64,000 nt of DNA from Planctomycetota bacterium (GCA_016200225.1 JACQFD010000011.1:100074-164073); one strand, 5' to 3'; shown: positions 17,433-26,971, counted from the stretch's first letter. The notes: generated by a model not told the origin, from the letters alone. Numbers and translations are program-made.

Positions 17433-18598
17433 CCGGCGTCGCGGCCGCGGACAAGCCGGGGAATTGTACACTCTGGCAATTCACTTGTTACTTCATACGG
17501 CTCGGATCGTTTGGTTTCGGCGGCCCGATCGCGCTCACGGGGGCGATGCAACGGGATCTCGTCGAGTCGCGCGCCTGGATTACAAAACAACAATTCGCCG
17601 ACGGTCTCGCGCTGGCGCAGTTGATGCCCGGGCCGCTCGCGGCGCAATTGGCAATGTACCTCGGATGGGTGCGCGGCCGCGTGTTGGGCGCGACCATCGT
17701 CGGTTTTGCATTCATTTTGCCATCGTTTTTGATCGTTCTCGGATTGTCATGGTTATATTTAAGATTCGGCGGTCTGCCGTGGCTTCAACACGCATTTTAC
17801 GGAGTGGGCGCCGCCGTGATCGCGATGATCGCGCGGAGCGCGTGGAAACTGACAAATTTAACATTAAAAGCCGACCGGATTCTATGGGGGTTCTTTATAA
17901 TTAACGCCGCCGTCACCGGCTGGACGGAGTCGGAATCGGCGTTCGTGTTTGTCGGCACAGGATTATTAAATATACTGATCCGGCGATTTCCGGAGGCGCC
18001 CGCGCAGAGCGCATGGATTCTCCTCCCGATGCAGTCGGATTGGCTGTGGACGGGCAGTCTCGGCGCCGCGACGGTGGACACGCTCGGCAGAATTGTTATT
18101 TATTTCGGCGAAGCGGGGGCGTTCGTGTTCGGCAGCGGCCTCGCCATCGTCCCGTTCCTGCATCACGGCGTTGTCGAACAGTATCATTGGCTTTCGGAGC
18201 GGCAGTTCATGGACGCGGTGGCCGTCGCGATGCTGACGCCCGGCCCCGTCGTCATTACAACCGCGTTTATCGGTTATATCGTCGCGGGCCCCGTCGGAGC
18301 CGCGCTCGCGGCGCTTGCCACATTTTTGCCATGTTACTGTTTTACGGTGTTGCCCGCGCCGTGGTTCGAAAAGTTTAGAAATAATTTACATCTGCGCGCA
18401 TTTGTCGAAGGCGTGACGGCGGCCGCGACGGGTGCGATCGCGGGCGCGGTTTTCGTGCTGGCCAAACGCGGAATTCAGGACGCGCCAACCGCCCTGATCG
18501 CGGTCTCGACGTTCGCCGCGATTTATTATATTAAAAAAGTTCCGGATCCGCTCTGGCTCGCCGCCGCCGGCGCCGTCGGATGGATGTTCAGTCGTTGA
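17429..18598 (+). CDS. chrA: Chromate transporter, two-domain ChrA type
   Basis: 389 residues, about 11-12 membrane segments, with two CHR domains in tandem as in long-chain ChrA. The N-terminal half has RLGSFGFGGPIAL and LAQLMPGPLAAQLAMYLGW; the C-terminal half repeats the pattern with VFGSGLAIVPFL and AVAMLTPGPVVITTAFIGY. Family members expel chromate, and some carry sulfate. It overlaps the SOD-like gene by 4 nt and the next gene by 1 nt (TGATG), forming a coupled trio. Pairing with an exported SOD-like protein suggests oxyanion or oxidative-stress defence, but the true substrate cannot be read from sequence. Confidence 0.92.
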   Translation: MTGVAAADKPGNCTLWQFTCYFIRLGSFGFGGPIALTGAMQRDLVESRAWITKQQFADGLALAQLMPGPLAAQLAMYLGWVRGRVLGATIVGFAFILPSFLIVLGLSWLYLRFGGLPWLQHAFYGVGAAVIAMIARSAWKLTNLTLKADRILWGFFIINAAVTGWTESESAFVFVGTGLLNILIRRFPEAPAQSAWILLPMQSDWLWTGSLGAATVDTLGRIVIYFGEAGAFVFGSGLAIVPFLHHGVVEQYHWLSERQFMDAVAVAMLTPGPVVITTAFIGYIVAGPVGAALAALATFLPCYCFTVLPAPWFEKFRNNLHLRAFVEGVTAAATGAIAGAVFVLAKRGIQDAPTALIAVSTFAAIYYIKKVPDPLWLAAAGAVGWMFSR

Positions 18599-20790
18599 TG
18601 GCGCTGCGCGCGGCTCAGCGAACGCTTTATGTCGCCGCGTTTGCGGCGATTTGTAATATTATTATTCCAACCGCCGCGGCGCAGGAGAGGACGGCGTCGG
18701 CGCCTGTCGCAAGGGCCGTGCGCATCGATCCTGAAAAAGCGCCGGTCGTCGACGGGTTTTTGAATGATCCGGTCTGGTCCGCGATCGAACCGATCCAAGG
18801 ATTGCGACAGCGCGAGCCGGATGAATACCGGGATCCGACGGAAAAAACGATCATTCGCATCGCACAGGACGGGGCGAATCTTTATTTCGCGATCGAATGT
18901 TATGATTCGGATGCCGGCGGAATTCGCGCGACGCAAATGCGCCGCGATGCGGATCTCGATCCCGACGACCGGATTGAAATCGTACTCGACACGCTGCACG
19001 ACCGGCGGAATGCATACTTCTTCGCCATCGGCGCGGGGGGCGCGATCCAGGACGCGCTCATTTCGTCGAATGGTAGAATTATCAATTCGAGCTGGGACGG
19101 AATCTGGAGCGGCGCTGCGCGCGTCGGCGAAAACGGCTGGTTCGCGGAAATTAAGATTCCGATCCGGACGCTCGCGACGCAGGATCATATAACAACGTGG
19201 GGATTTAATATTGCGCGCACGATCCGCCGCAAGCGCGAGGAGGACGCGTTCGCAAGTCCGGCGCAAGATATCAGTTTCGAGCGCGTTTCCGCAGCCGGCG
19301 ATCTCGAGGGAATGCGAAATCTCGCGCAGGGTATCGGACTCGACGTCGTGCCCTACGCTAAAACTACAATTTCGAGAAATGATATTACAAAGAACAACGA
19401 CTGGCTCGGGGCGGCCGGCGGAGAAGCCTATTTTCGGCTGACGCCCGGAATCACCGCGACGCTCACCGCGAATACCGATTTCGCCGAAACCGAAGTCGAC
19501 GACCGCCAGGTGAATCTCACGCGATTTCCTTTATTTTTTCCCGAGAAGCGGAGATTTTTCCTCGAGGACGCGGGAGTCTTTGCATTCGATACGGGGGGAT
19601 CCGGGGACAGCCCCGATTTGGTGCCTTTCTTCAGCCGCCGGATCGGTCTTAACAATAACGGCGGGCGCATTCCGCTCGACGCGGGTGCGCGCATCAGCGG
19701 TTACGCGGGCCCTTGGAGCGTCGGCCTGCTCGGCGTCGAAACCGGCCAGACGCGTACGACGCCATCGGATGAACTCGTCGCCGCGCGCGCTAGATATAAT
19801 ATTAACGATCGATCGGCCATCGGTGGAATCTTAACGAGTGGAAATCCGGCGGGCGGATCCTCGAACGATGTGCTTGGTTTGGATTATCGTTATTCCACCG
19901 GCGATTTCGCGGGCGGAAAGAATCTTGATATTACCGCTTTTGCGCTGAAGTCGACGACCCCCGGTCTCGCCGGAAATGACGGGGCTTTTGGGGGCGAGAT
20001 TCGTTATCCGAACGATCTCTGGCAGTGGCGCCTTCGCGCGCGCGAGATCGGGGATCATTTTAGTCCCGCGCTCGGATTCGTGGAGCGCACGGGCATTCGC
20101 GAACTGGACGGCGAGATCTTCTACAGGCCGCGGCCGCATAACGATGTTCGTCAATTCTCCTTCGGTTTCCAGCCCGGCATTATAACCGATCTTTCGGGGC
20201 AGGTTCAAACATTAACAATGCAGGAAAGCGCGCGCGCCGTCATGGACTCCGGCGACGAGGCGAAAGTCTATATCAAATCCGTCTTCGACCGAGTGCTTTC
20301 GCCGTTTGACATCGTGCCCGGTCTCACGGTCGCCGCCGATAGTTATAATTATACGCGATATGGTTTCAGCGCGGAAACGGCCGGGAAGCGTCCTTGGGTT
20401 CTCGCGTTCGGGACCGAATTTGGTAATTTTAATGATGGCGCGCGCACCGATATCACGGCTCAGGCGGAATGGCGTCCTTCGGGCGTGTTTCACGCGAGTC
20501 TCGAGTCTCAAACTGTATATTTACGATTATTGGGTGGCGACGCCGACGTCCAGGTCGGGCGCGCGCGGACAGAAGTCAATTTTTCGACCGAAGTGTCGTG
20601 GCAGACTTTGGTACAATTCGACAATGTATCCAAGGACGCCGGTATCAACAGCCGCCTGCGCTGGATCATGAAACCGGGCAGCGACCTGTTTCTGGTCGTC
20701 GACCACGGATGGCAGGAATTACCGTCGCGCGCCATCGTGCCGCAGTCGACGGACGTTACAATTAAAATCGCGTGGACGCTGCGGTTTTGA
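18598..20790 (+). CDS. Outer-membrane CBM9-like/DUF5916 protein
   Basis: About 730 residues. A signal peptide ends after PTAAAQ. An N-terminal CBM9-like sandwich (about 40-200: APVVDGFLNDPVWSAIEPIQ, LYFAIECYD, GENGWFAEIKIPIRTL) is followed by a DUF5916 region starting around QVNLTRFPLFFPEKRRFFLE and a long series of amphipathic strands ending in F (WTLRF), as in an outer-membrane beta-barrel. The family occurs in many Gram-negative lineages; function is unknown, with sugar or surface polymer binding proposed. The ATG at 18598 overlaps the chrA stop. The 3' end lies 27 nt from the convergent CBS gene. Confidence 0.85.
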   Translation: MALRAAQRTLYVAAFAAICNIIIPTAAAQERTASAPVARAVRIDPEKAPVVDGFLNDPVWSAIEPIQGLRQREPDEYRDPTEKTIIRIAQDGANLYFAIECYDSDAGGIRATQMRRDADLDPDDRIEIVLDTLHDRRNAYFFAIGAGGAIQDALISSNGRIINSSWDGIWSGAARVGENGWFAEIKIPIRTLATQDHITTWGFNIARTIRRKREEDAFASPAQDISFERVSAAGDLEGMRNLAQGIGLDVVPYAKTTISRNDITKNNDWLGAAGGEAYFRLTPGITATLTANTDFAETEVDDRQVNLTRFPLFFPEKRRFFLEDAGVFAFDTGGSGDSPDLVPFFSRRIGLNNNGGRIPLDAGARISGYAGPWSVGLLGVETGQTRTTPSDELVAARARYNINDRSAIGGILTSGNPAGGSSNDVLGLDYRYSTGDFAGGKNLDITAFALKSTTPGLAGNDGAFGGEIRYPNDLWQWRLRAREIGDHFSPALGFVERTGIRELDGEIFYRPRPHNDVRQFSFGFQPGIITDLSGQVQTLTMQESARAVMDSGDEAKVYIKSVFDRVLSPFDIVPGLTVAADSYNYTRYGFSAETAGKRPWVLAFGTEFGNFNDGARTDITAQAEWRPSGVFHASLESQTVYLRLLGGDADVQVGRARTEVNFSTEVSWQTLVQFDNVSKDAGINSRLRWIMKPGSDLFLVVDHGWQELPSRAIVPQSTDVTIKIAWTLRF

Positions 20791-20816
20791 ATGATTGCGT
20801 TCGACCAAGTTACATT

Positions 20817-21284
20817 TCACGCGGTCGTCGCGAGATGATGTTTACAAACGGCGGCGAGCGTTTCGGCGAGATCGTTCTTTGCATTGCGATCCTTTGCGGC
20901 GCCCGAACCCGTCGTATAAAGCGCGACGTCGTTTAATGTAATAATACCGATCGGTTTCAATTCGGCGTCCACGACCGGCAGGCGTCGGACGCGGTTGCGG
21001 CGCATGATTTCGTGCGCGGCCTCAAGCGTCTCGCCCGAGCGGCAAACATAAACGTTTCGCGCCATCACGCGCGAAACAGCGATCTGCGGCAGCGGGAGAC
21101 CCTGCGTGAACGCGGCCATGCAAATATCCCGATCTGTGATAACTCCGAGAACAGTACCTTTCTCGGGATCGAGCACGGGAATGAACCCGCAATCGTGATC
21201 CCACATGAGTCGCGCCGCGACGGCGCAGGAATCCTCCGGAAAACATGTGTAAACTTCGCGAACCATTAAATCGTCGATCTTCAT
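20817..21284 (-). CDS. CBS-domain pair protein
   Basis: 155 residues made of two CBS motifs: DLMVREVYTCFPEDSCAVAA...VLGVITDRDICM and VMARNVYVCRSGETLEAAHEI...PIGIITLNDVALY, then a short helical tail. Stand-alone CBS pairs bind adenine nucleotides and act as energy or redox sensors or as adaptors. The ATG at 21284 is preceded by AGAGG at the right distance; the in-frame extension to 21443 is Arg-rich and not credible. It converges with the DUF5916 gene and has no clear partner. Confidence 0.88.
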   Translation of the reverse strand: MKIDDLMVREVYTCFPEDSCAVAARLMWDHDCGFIPVLDPEKGTVLGVITDRDICMAAFTQGLPLPQIAVSRVMARNVYVCRSGETLEAAHEIMRRNRVRRLPVVDAELKPIGIITLNDVALYTTGSGAAKDRNAKNDLAETLAAVCKHHLATTA

Positions 21285-21492
21285 GGCGAATGCCTCTTGA
21301 CAATTGTGCGCGTTGGAATCGCGCGGAGAGTGGGAAACGGAATCTGTGTATTGTTGCCTCAAGCGGCGTGCCGGGCGTTTTGTAACCAAAAGGGACAGCC
21401 GTGCGGCGGCGATTTTCCTGATTTCGCGACTCGAGTATGACAATCGGCAAGCCGGGCTCGGGCCATACGCTGGATTCGGTTGAAACGTATGA

Positions 21493-21807
21493 GGGCTCCC
21501 GCCCGTAGCGGTAGCAGTGGTTACGTTACATCAGCCGGCGCCCGACGCGCCCATTGCGATCGCGACGGCCGATCTCGACGGCGATGGAAATGATGAAATC
21601 ATCACGACATCCTACGACGGCTCCATCGTCATTCGCTCCGCCGATGGATTACAACAAATACGTCGGCCGTCGGTCGACAAGAAACGTCCGAGGTTTCTTA
21701 CGGTTCATGACTTGAACGGGGACGGGCGTGCGGACGTTCTCTATTGTGAAGACTCCGGTCGATTGTGCGCGATTTATGCGACCGGATTGCTCGCGTGGCC
21801 GAAATAA
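21493..21807 (+). pseudogene. Orphan FG-GAP/VCBS repeat fragment
   Basis: An open stretch starting after a TGA at 21490 encodes about 100 residues with two calcium-binding-like VCBS motifs: ATADLDGDGNDEIITTS and VHDLNGDGRADVLYCED. There is no signal peptide and no convincing start codon (a GTG at 21517 is the only candidate), whereas complete family members such as the one at 30128 are exported and several times longer. Probably the surviving tail of a larger secreted beta-propeller protein. About 115 nt of plain intergenic sequence separates it from the DUF4143 gene. Confidence 0.6.
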
Positions 21808-21923
21808 TTGATCATAATAATATCGATCGTTCGTTGTGAAGGCACGGCGGCTCCAAGAAGAACAATTATTTAACTTCGCTATTGTTGTAATACATCCCAG
21901 GAATTGTTTATAATTTTCAAGGG

Positions 21924-23099
21924 TTATTGAAATAATTCAGGACGAATTTGAAATATCGGCAGCACGTCGATCCCGCCTTTCAAGGACATTGGACGGTCGA
22001 CGGGCGCGAAAATGAATTTTCGCGCCTTGCGTTTCAGTAATTTCTCAATTTCGAGGAGCGGCGCGCCCCAGTCCGGTTGAAATGTCTGTCCGCTTTTGAT
22101 TTCGCCAAGGATCAGGTGGCCGGCCGATTCGACGAGGATATCGGCTTCGAGCCCCTGTGCCGTCCGAAAAAAATGCAGGCGCGGGACAAATGGCAACAAA
22201 AGCAATGATTTTTGTATTTCCATCATCACGGCGGTCTCGAAAATATTTCCGCGCAACGGATGGATAGAAATCACGTCGGTGCTTTGGATTCCGCACAGAC
22301 CCGACATGAGACCCGCATCCGTAATATAAAGTTTCGGACTCTTTACGATTCGTTTTGAGATATTTACAAACCACGGTTCGACGCGAAGAATTTGATACCC
22401 GGCTTCGAGAATGGATATCCAGCGTTGAATCGACGAGACCGACGCGCCGCAGTCGCGCGCCACTTCGCTAATATTCAAAAGACTCGCCGATCGAGCGGCA
22501 ATCAAGCGCAGAAATCGTTCGAACAACACCAGATCCGTAACATTTGTAATCCGCCGGACGTCGCGTTCCAAATATGTTTGTAAATAGGAAGATAACCAAA
22601 GCGCGTGGTTCAGATCGTGGCGCGAAGCCGTTTCGGGATAGCCGCCTCGAAGCAGCCAGCGATCGACCTCGGTCGCGGCCGATATTTGTAATTTTTGTTC
22701 GGTGAGACTGAGAGGAAGCAGCGACAGGACCGCCGTTCTACCGGCGAGCGACTGGCTCACCTGTTCCATCAATTGAAAATTCTGAGAACCGGTTAATATA
22801 AATCTTCCGTAATGTTTACGATCGGCATCGATGGCGCCCTGCAGATAACTTGCAATTTCCGGTACTTGTTGGAATTCATCGAAGATCGCCGGACGACGAA
22901 GTCGGTTCAGGAACCCGCGGGGATCGGCGGCGATCCGCGCGCGCGTGTCCGGATCCTCGAAGAGCACATAATCGTGGGTCTTTCCGAAGAGCTTCTGGAC
23001 GGTCGACGTTTTCCCGCTCTGCCGGGGACCCGTGAGAACGACCGCCGGAAACTGCTTTGCGGCAGCCAGTAAGGTGGGCTCGAGTTGGCGGACGAACAT
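21924..23099 (-). CDS. AAA_14/DUF4143 ATPase, copy 1
   Basis: 391 residues. N-terminal AAA ATPase with Walker A GPRQSGKTS (about 24-32), Walker B PAIFDEFQQ and sensor LTGSQNF, then a winged-helix part (LLNISEVARDCGASVSSIQRWISIL) and the C-terminal nuclease-like DUF4143 domain, with LEADILVESAGHLILGEIKSG resembling a PD-(D/E)xK core (E, D, E-x-K). Such proteins are widespread, scattered and usually mobile in distribution; function is not established. A quasi-palindrome lies 3 nt upstream of the start codon (23103-23133). A paralogue is at 32860. Gene sits alone between an orphan fragment and a sugar operon. Confidence 0.88.
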   Translation of the reverse strand: MFVRQLEPTLLAAAKQFPAVVLTGPRQSGKTSTVQKLFGKTHDYVLFEDPDTRARIAADPRGFLNRLRRPAIFDEFQQVPEIASYLQGAIDADRKHYGRFILTGSQNFQLMEQVSQSLAGRTAVLSLLPLSLTEQKLQISAATEVDRWLLRGGYPETASRHDLNHALWLSSYLQTYLERDVRRITNVTDLVLFERFLRLIAARSASLLNISEVARDCGASVSSIQRWISILEAGYQILRVEPWFVNISKRIVKSPKLYITDAGLMSGLCGIQSTDVISIHPLRGNIFETAVMMEIQKSLLLLPFVPRLHFFRTAQGLEADILVESAGHLILGEIKSGQTFQPDWGAPLLEIEKLLKRKARKFIFAPVDRPMSLKGGIDVLPIFQIRPELFQ

Positions 23100-23102
23100 G
23101 CG

Positions 23103-23133
23103 TGCAAATGTACTTTCAAAAAGTGAATTTGCA
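23103..23133. promoter_or_regulatory. Quasi-palindrome abutting DUF4143 copy 1 start
   Basis: Arms TGCAAATGTACTTT (23103-23116) and AAAGTGAATTTGCA (23120-23133) pair at 12 of 14 positions around a 3-nt loop. It ends 3 nt before the ATG of the minus-strand ATPase gene, the place for an operator or a translation-blocking hairpin. The second DUF4143 gene has a similar arrangement with a different sequence. Role is inference. Confidence 0.55.
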
Positions 23134-23188
23134 AGCCTCGAATATCGGCCACGCCGCCTTCGGCGCTAAATCTTATGAATGCTGAGAC

Positions 23189-24220
23189 CTATAAATAAAC
23201 GATCTTCCCGCTCTCGATGCTTTTTCTCTCCGCGGCCAGCAGTTCTGTAACATTCACGGCGTCGTCGAGCGTGGCCGCGAGGACTTTCTTACTTTTCCCG
23301 TTCATAACCGTTTCGACGAAGTGGCGAATTTCGCCGTCGTAGCCGGTGCCGGGAGGCAATGCGACGGACGTGCATTCGCCGTTTTTCGATAATATTAATT
23401 TTTCTTCGCGGAGAAGGTCGAATTCGGCGGTGGCGCGCTCGAAGATCACGACGTAACGCATGCGGAAGGGGAATCCGAGGCTATGGTTCCAGCCGCCGTG
23501 GGCGGAAACGTGGGCGGGGCCGCGTTTATAATGATAAAGAGTCGTCACATGGTCGAGCGAGCCCGCGCTCGACACGGAATCGGGCATCCCGAAGAGCCAC
23601 GCGGTCAAATCCGCATCGTGAATATGCAAATCGACGAGCGCGCCGCCCGTGCGCGCCGGATCGCGATAGAACTTTTTCGACCAGTTTGGCGGACTCGAAA
23701 GCCGCTCGAACGACGCGCTCACTACTTTTCCGTGCGTGTTATTTATTATTTGTTGTTTCAGCCAGTTCCAGCCGGGCCAGAAGCGCATGCACATCGCGGG
23801 CATGCAAAGCGTTTGAGCATTTTTTGCAGCGTCGCGCACGCGCCGGACAGTCTTTAGATCCAGCGCGACCGGCTTTTCGCATATGACATGTTTTCCGGCG
23901 CGCAGCGCGGCGATCGCGAGCTCGGCGTGCGATTCCGTATTGGTACAAATGCTCACGCTCCCGACGCGCGGATCGGCGAGCAGCTCGTCCGCCGATTCAT
24001 AACGTTTCACGCGCGCCGGATCATATAATTCATTTTCTTTGAATGCGAACCGCAGGTTGCCCTCGCCGACGGAATTCGGCGCGCGGCGATCGCGGTCGCA
24101 GACGGCGACGACCTCGCAGGGAAGTCCGTCGCGTTCGGCGGCATGGTATGCGGAGAGATGCGTGCGGCCCATGAAACCGAGGCCGATAACGCCGATGCCG
24201 AGTTTCTTTTTCGGAGGCAT
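23189..24220 (-). CDS. Gfo/Idh/MocA oxidoreductase, cytoplasmic
   Basis: 343 residues with no signal peptide. Rossmann motif GIGVIGLGFMGRTHLSAYH starts at about residue 8; ICEKPVALDLKTVRR carries the EKP motif; GGALVDLHIHDADLTAWLFG is the substrate and catalytic region (Asp and His). The C-terminal beta-sheet domain is complete. Probably oxidises a sugar or inositol with NAD(P). It follows the isomerase-like gene at 24258 by 37 nt and the MFS transporter at 25130, forming a minus-strand uptake-and-conversion operon. This parallels the exported set at 10024-13616 but acts inside the cell. Confidence 0.9.
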   Translation of the reverse strand: MPPKKKLGIGVIGLGFMGRTHLSAYHAAERDGLPCEVVAVCDRDRRAPNSVGEGNLRFAFKENELYDPARVKRYESADELLADPRVGSVSICTNTESHAELAIAALRAGKHVICEKPVALDLKTVRRVRDAAKNAQTLCMPAMCMRFWPGWNWLKQQIINNTHGKVVSASFERLSSPPNWSKKFYRDPARTGGALVDLHIHDADLTAWLFGMPDSVSSAGSLDHVTTLYHYKRGPAHVSAHGGWNHSLGFPFRMRYVVIFERATAEFDLLREEKLILSKNGECTSVALPPGTGYDGEIRHFVETVMNGKSKKVLAATLDDAVNVTELLAAERKSIESGKIVYL

Positions 24221-24257
24221 TGATAAATTGATATCGTCAAAGTTATTGTAATTAATA

Positions 24258-25091
24258 TTAAACGACGAGATCGTTTAACTTATATTCCGCGAGCCGCCGC
24301 GCGAACCGGATGTCGGCGACGCGGTTGGCGCCGGCTTCGCGCTCGATCAGCAAATGACAATCGAGTCCCGTCTCCACGATGCGCTCGAGAAGTCGCGACC
24401 AATGAACGTCGCCGGTGCCGTCCGGCACTTCGACGCCCCACGTTCCTTTCTGTTGCGTCCACTTCGCGTCCTTCAGATGGATTTGTTTGATTTTATAAAG
24501 AAAACATTCGAACGACGGCAGCGGCTCGCCCTGTCCGTAAAGTATCATATTCGCCGGATCGAAATTGACGCCGACGGAGGGGCGCGACAGTTCCAGGAGC
24601 GCCTCCATCATCGCGGGGCCGGACTCCTGTCCGGTCTCGAGCGCGATTGCGACGCCCGCCGCGGCGAACGCGTCGACGATCGCGCGCACGCGATCCAAAA
24701 CTACAATTCGTTTCGGGTCGCGCCTCCCGTGCGGAATCACGCCCGCGTGAAATGTTAAGAATCCGATTCCGAGCCGTTTGGCGATTTGTGCATTCTCCGC
24801 CGCGGCGGCGAGATTCGCGTTCCACGTCGCGTCGGGGAGCACGCCGCCCGTTTTCGCGATGGTCTCGAGCGAACTGTAGTCTTCGCCCGCGAGTTCCATC
24901 ATGCCCGAGAGAATTTCGATGTTTGCAGCGTCGAGCGCGCGTTTCGTATCATTAACATCCCACTCGCCGCGCCGGATCGGGTCGAGCGCGAGTTGTACGA
25001 AACGCAATCCGCACGATTTTACTTTTTCGACGAGGTCGGCCGGAGATTTCGGCTGGAGCGACCAAGAACAGACGCCAAGTTTGCGAGGCAT
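24258..25091 (-). CDS. Sugar phosphate isomerase/epimerase-like TIM barrel
   Basis: 277 residues, no leader. Opens with LGVCSWSLQPKSPADLVEKV; barrel strands follow with FVQLALDP, ANIEILSGMME, IGFLTFHAGVIP, GVAIALETGQES (metal Glu), VGVNFDPANMILYG (Asp), IKQIHLKDAKW (His) and DCHLLIEREAG (Glu). These are the conserved metal ligands of the xylose-isomerase-like superfamily. Located between a transporter and a Gfo/Idh/MocA gene, so a role in the same carbohydrate route is likely. The start has an AT-rich leader and no Shine-Dalgarno sequence. Confidence 0.9.
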   Translation of the reverse strand: MPRKLGVCSWSLQPKSPADLVEKVKSCGLRFVQLALDPIRRGEWDVNDTKRALDAANIEILSGMMELAGEDYSSLETIAKTGGVLPDATWNANLAAAAENAQIAKRLGIGFLTFHAGVIPHGRRDPKRIVVLDRVRAIVDAFAAAGVAIALETGQESGPAMMEALLELSRPSVGVNFDPANMILYGQGEPLPSFECFLYKIKQIHLKDAKWTQQKGTWGVEVPDGTGDVHWSRLLERIVETGLDCHLLIEREAGANRVADIRFARRLAEYKLNDLVV

Positions 25092-25129
25092 GTTGTGACT
25101 TTATTTATGAAACCGAATTGATATTGTAA

Positions 25130-26449
25130 TTAAGCGATCGCCTTCTCGTCCCGGGGGTAAAATAACAGGAGCGCGGCCAGACAGCCGAGCGCCGCCCACA
25201 TCGCGACTGAAAACAATGATTGATAATCCCGAACTTTTGTAACTTCGTCCGTGTAGCGCGTGGCGATCACTCCGGCGAGCTTGCTGCCGAGGACGACGCC
25301 GAATCCGATGATCACGAGATTATAAAGTCCCTGTGCGCTTGCGCGAACGTCTCCCGTGCATTCTTCATCGACGATCATGAACGCGAGGAATATGAAACAC
25401 GCGAAAATGGGACCGTGCAGCGCGAGCCCGGGAATGACAAATTCGAGCGTTGGAAAATAAGCAAAAATTCCAAATCGCAATGCATAACAAAGGAGGCCGA
25501 TGGCGAGGATGGACTTCTTTGGAAGGCGCTTTGCTACAAAAGGAATCGCCGCGAGGCAGAAAATTTCGGAGATTTGCCCGATCGTCATGATGCCGCCGCC
25601 GCCGACGCCGAAGACCCATTCGACGTATTCGTTAAATTTAGCGACGAGGCTGTCCTTGGGAATCGGAATGTGGCCGAGAAATCCGCCCGTGTAAATCATG
25701 TGGTACTGATGCAACATGCTTACGGGAATTGATATTAAGAAAAGCGAGAGCAGCGGCTGCCGCTTGATTTCTCCCATGGCTTTGAGCGGCGCGAATTGCT
25801 TTTCGCCTTTTCGCGGCGGCGTGTGCGGCAGCGTAAAACAGTAAAGCCCCATGATGGCGCCGAGAATGGCGCTTAATTTAAATGCATTGGACATGCCCGC
25901 GACCACGGCCGATCGCAATTTTGGATCGCCGGGCTCCAGGCCCGCGGGCGAATGGTAATGTTTCAATAATTGGCCGACGCCGATGCCCACCGCGATCCAA
26001 CCGATCGTTCCCCAGAGACGAACGCGGCCGAAATCCTTGTCCCGATCCGCGAGATGATGAAAGGCGAGAGAATTCGTGAGCGGCATCGTCGGCGAATATA
26101 ACATTGAGTATACGATTGCGAATGTTAGTAACGCCGAATAGTTCTCTATTTCCGCGAGCTGCCAGATCAGCACGGCGCCGATCAAGTGGCTGATGCCGAG
26201 AAACTTTTCCGTAGACATATAACGATCCGCGACCTGTCCGGCGATGAAAGGAGCGAAAATCGCGCCGATGGCGCCGAATCCAATGATCGAGGTCACTTGG
26301 TCGGGACTGAGTTGGCGAAATTCATTAAAAAACGATTCCGCGTACGGCAGCCACGCGCCCCAGATCGCGTATTGGAAAAACATCATGATCGAAAGGCGCG
26401 CTTTGACGAAGGGCGCGGGAGACGCCGTATCTGTTGGAAGTGGTGCCAT
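25130..26449 (-). CDS. MFS nucleoside:H+ symporter-like transporter
   Basis: 439 residues with 12 predicted membrane helices. SIMMFFQYAIWGAWLPYAESFF at the start of helix 1, DRDKDFGRVRLWGTIGWIAVG in the second loop, and SMLHQYHMIYTGGFL in helix 7 are typical of the nucleoside-permease-like (NHS/NupG) branch of the MFS. In Planctomycetes and Verrucomicrobia such genes usually sit beside Gfo/Idh/MocA and TIM-barrel genes, as here, and may import sugars or sugar derivatives rather than nucleosides. First gene of the minus-strand operon; the gap to the downstream isomerase-like gene is 38 nt. Confidence 0.88.
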   Translation of the reverse strand: MAPLPTDTASPAPFVKARLSIMMFFQYAIWGAWLPYAESFFNEFRQLSPDQVTSIIGFGAIGAIFAPFIAGQVADRYMSTEKFLGISHLIGAVLIWQLAEIENYSALLTFAIVYSMLYSPTMPLTNSLAFHHLADRDKDFGRVRLWGTIGWIAVGIGVGQLLKHYHSPAGLEPGDPKLRSAVVAGMSNAFKLSAILGAIMGLYCFTLPHTPPRKGEKQFAPLKAMGEIKRQPLLSLFLISIPVSMLHQYHMIYTGGFLGHIPIPKDSLVAKFNEYVEWVFGVGGGGIMTIGQISEIFCLAAIPFVAKRLPKKSILAIGLLCYALRFGIFAYFPTLEFVIPGLALHGPIFACFIFLAFMIVDEECTGDVRASAQGLYNLVIIGFGVVLGSKLAGVIATRYTDEVTKVRDYQSLFSVAMWAALGCLAALLLFYPRDEKAIA

Positions 26450-26494
26450 GGGGATCCGTGGGATGAAATAGTTAGATCGCGGATATGGGTAAAT

Positions 26495-26971
26495 TTAATG
26501 TTCGGAACGGCCGCCGCGGCGCGCGCGCGAGTCGAGCACGGCGGCGACGACGGGATGGCCGTGTTCGTCTTGTGGAATTTTTGCAAGCTCCGCGTCGCCC
26601 GCCTCGTCGTCATTTTCGCGATAATACAATTCGGCGAGGATCGCGATGCCCGACGGGGACGCGGCGTTGTTTTGTAATATCAAATCGAGCGCCGATCGCG
26701 AGGCGCCGCGCTCGCCGAGCATCAAATGGTTCAACGCCACGAGCGCCATCGCGCGCTCCCACGCTTCGCCGCGCGCGCCCGAGGCTTCGAGCCGTTTCGC
26801 CGCCTCGCGATAACTCACGATCGATTCTACAATTAATTCCTGCGCCAGCGAATGTGTAAACATGCCGAGCCGGAACAGCGCCGCCGGATCGTTACTCATC
26901 GGATCGGCCGCCGCGCGCCGGTGCGCGTCGAGCGCGGCGAGTTCGGCGAGGCGGCGGTCCGGGTATTCCAT
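26495..26971 (-). CDS. Small TPR-like helical protein, function unknown
   Basis: 158 residues, no signal peptide or membrane helix. Helical pairs rich in Ala and Leu (DPAALFRLGMFTHSLAQELIVESIVSYREA; WERAMALVALNHLMLGERGASRSALDLIL; GIAILAELYYREND) resemble two to three tetratricopeptide units. The C-terminus is Arg-rich. I do not recognise a specific family. It lies between the MFS transporter and alpha/beta-hydrolase genes, all on the minus strand, 41 nt downstream of the hydrolase gene, so it may be co-transcribed with it. Confidence 0.65.
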   Translation of the reverse strand: MEYPDRRLAELAALDAHRRAAADPMSNDPAALFRLGMFTHSLAQELIVESIVSYREAAKRLEASGARGEAWERAMALVALNHLMLGERGASRSALDLILQNNAASPSGIAILAELYYRENDDEAGDAELAKIPQDEHGHPVVAAVLDSRARRGGRSEH

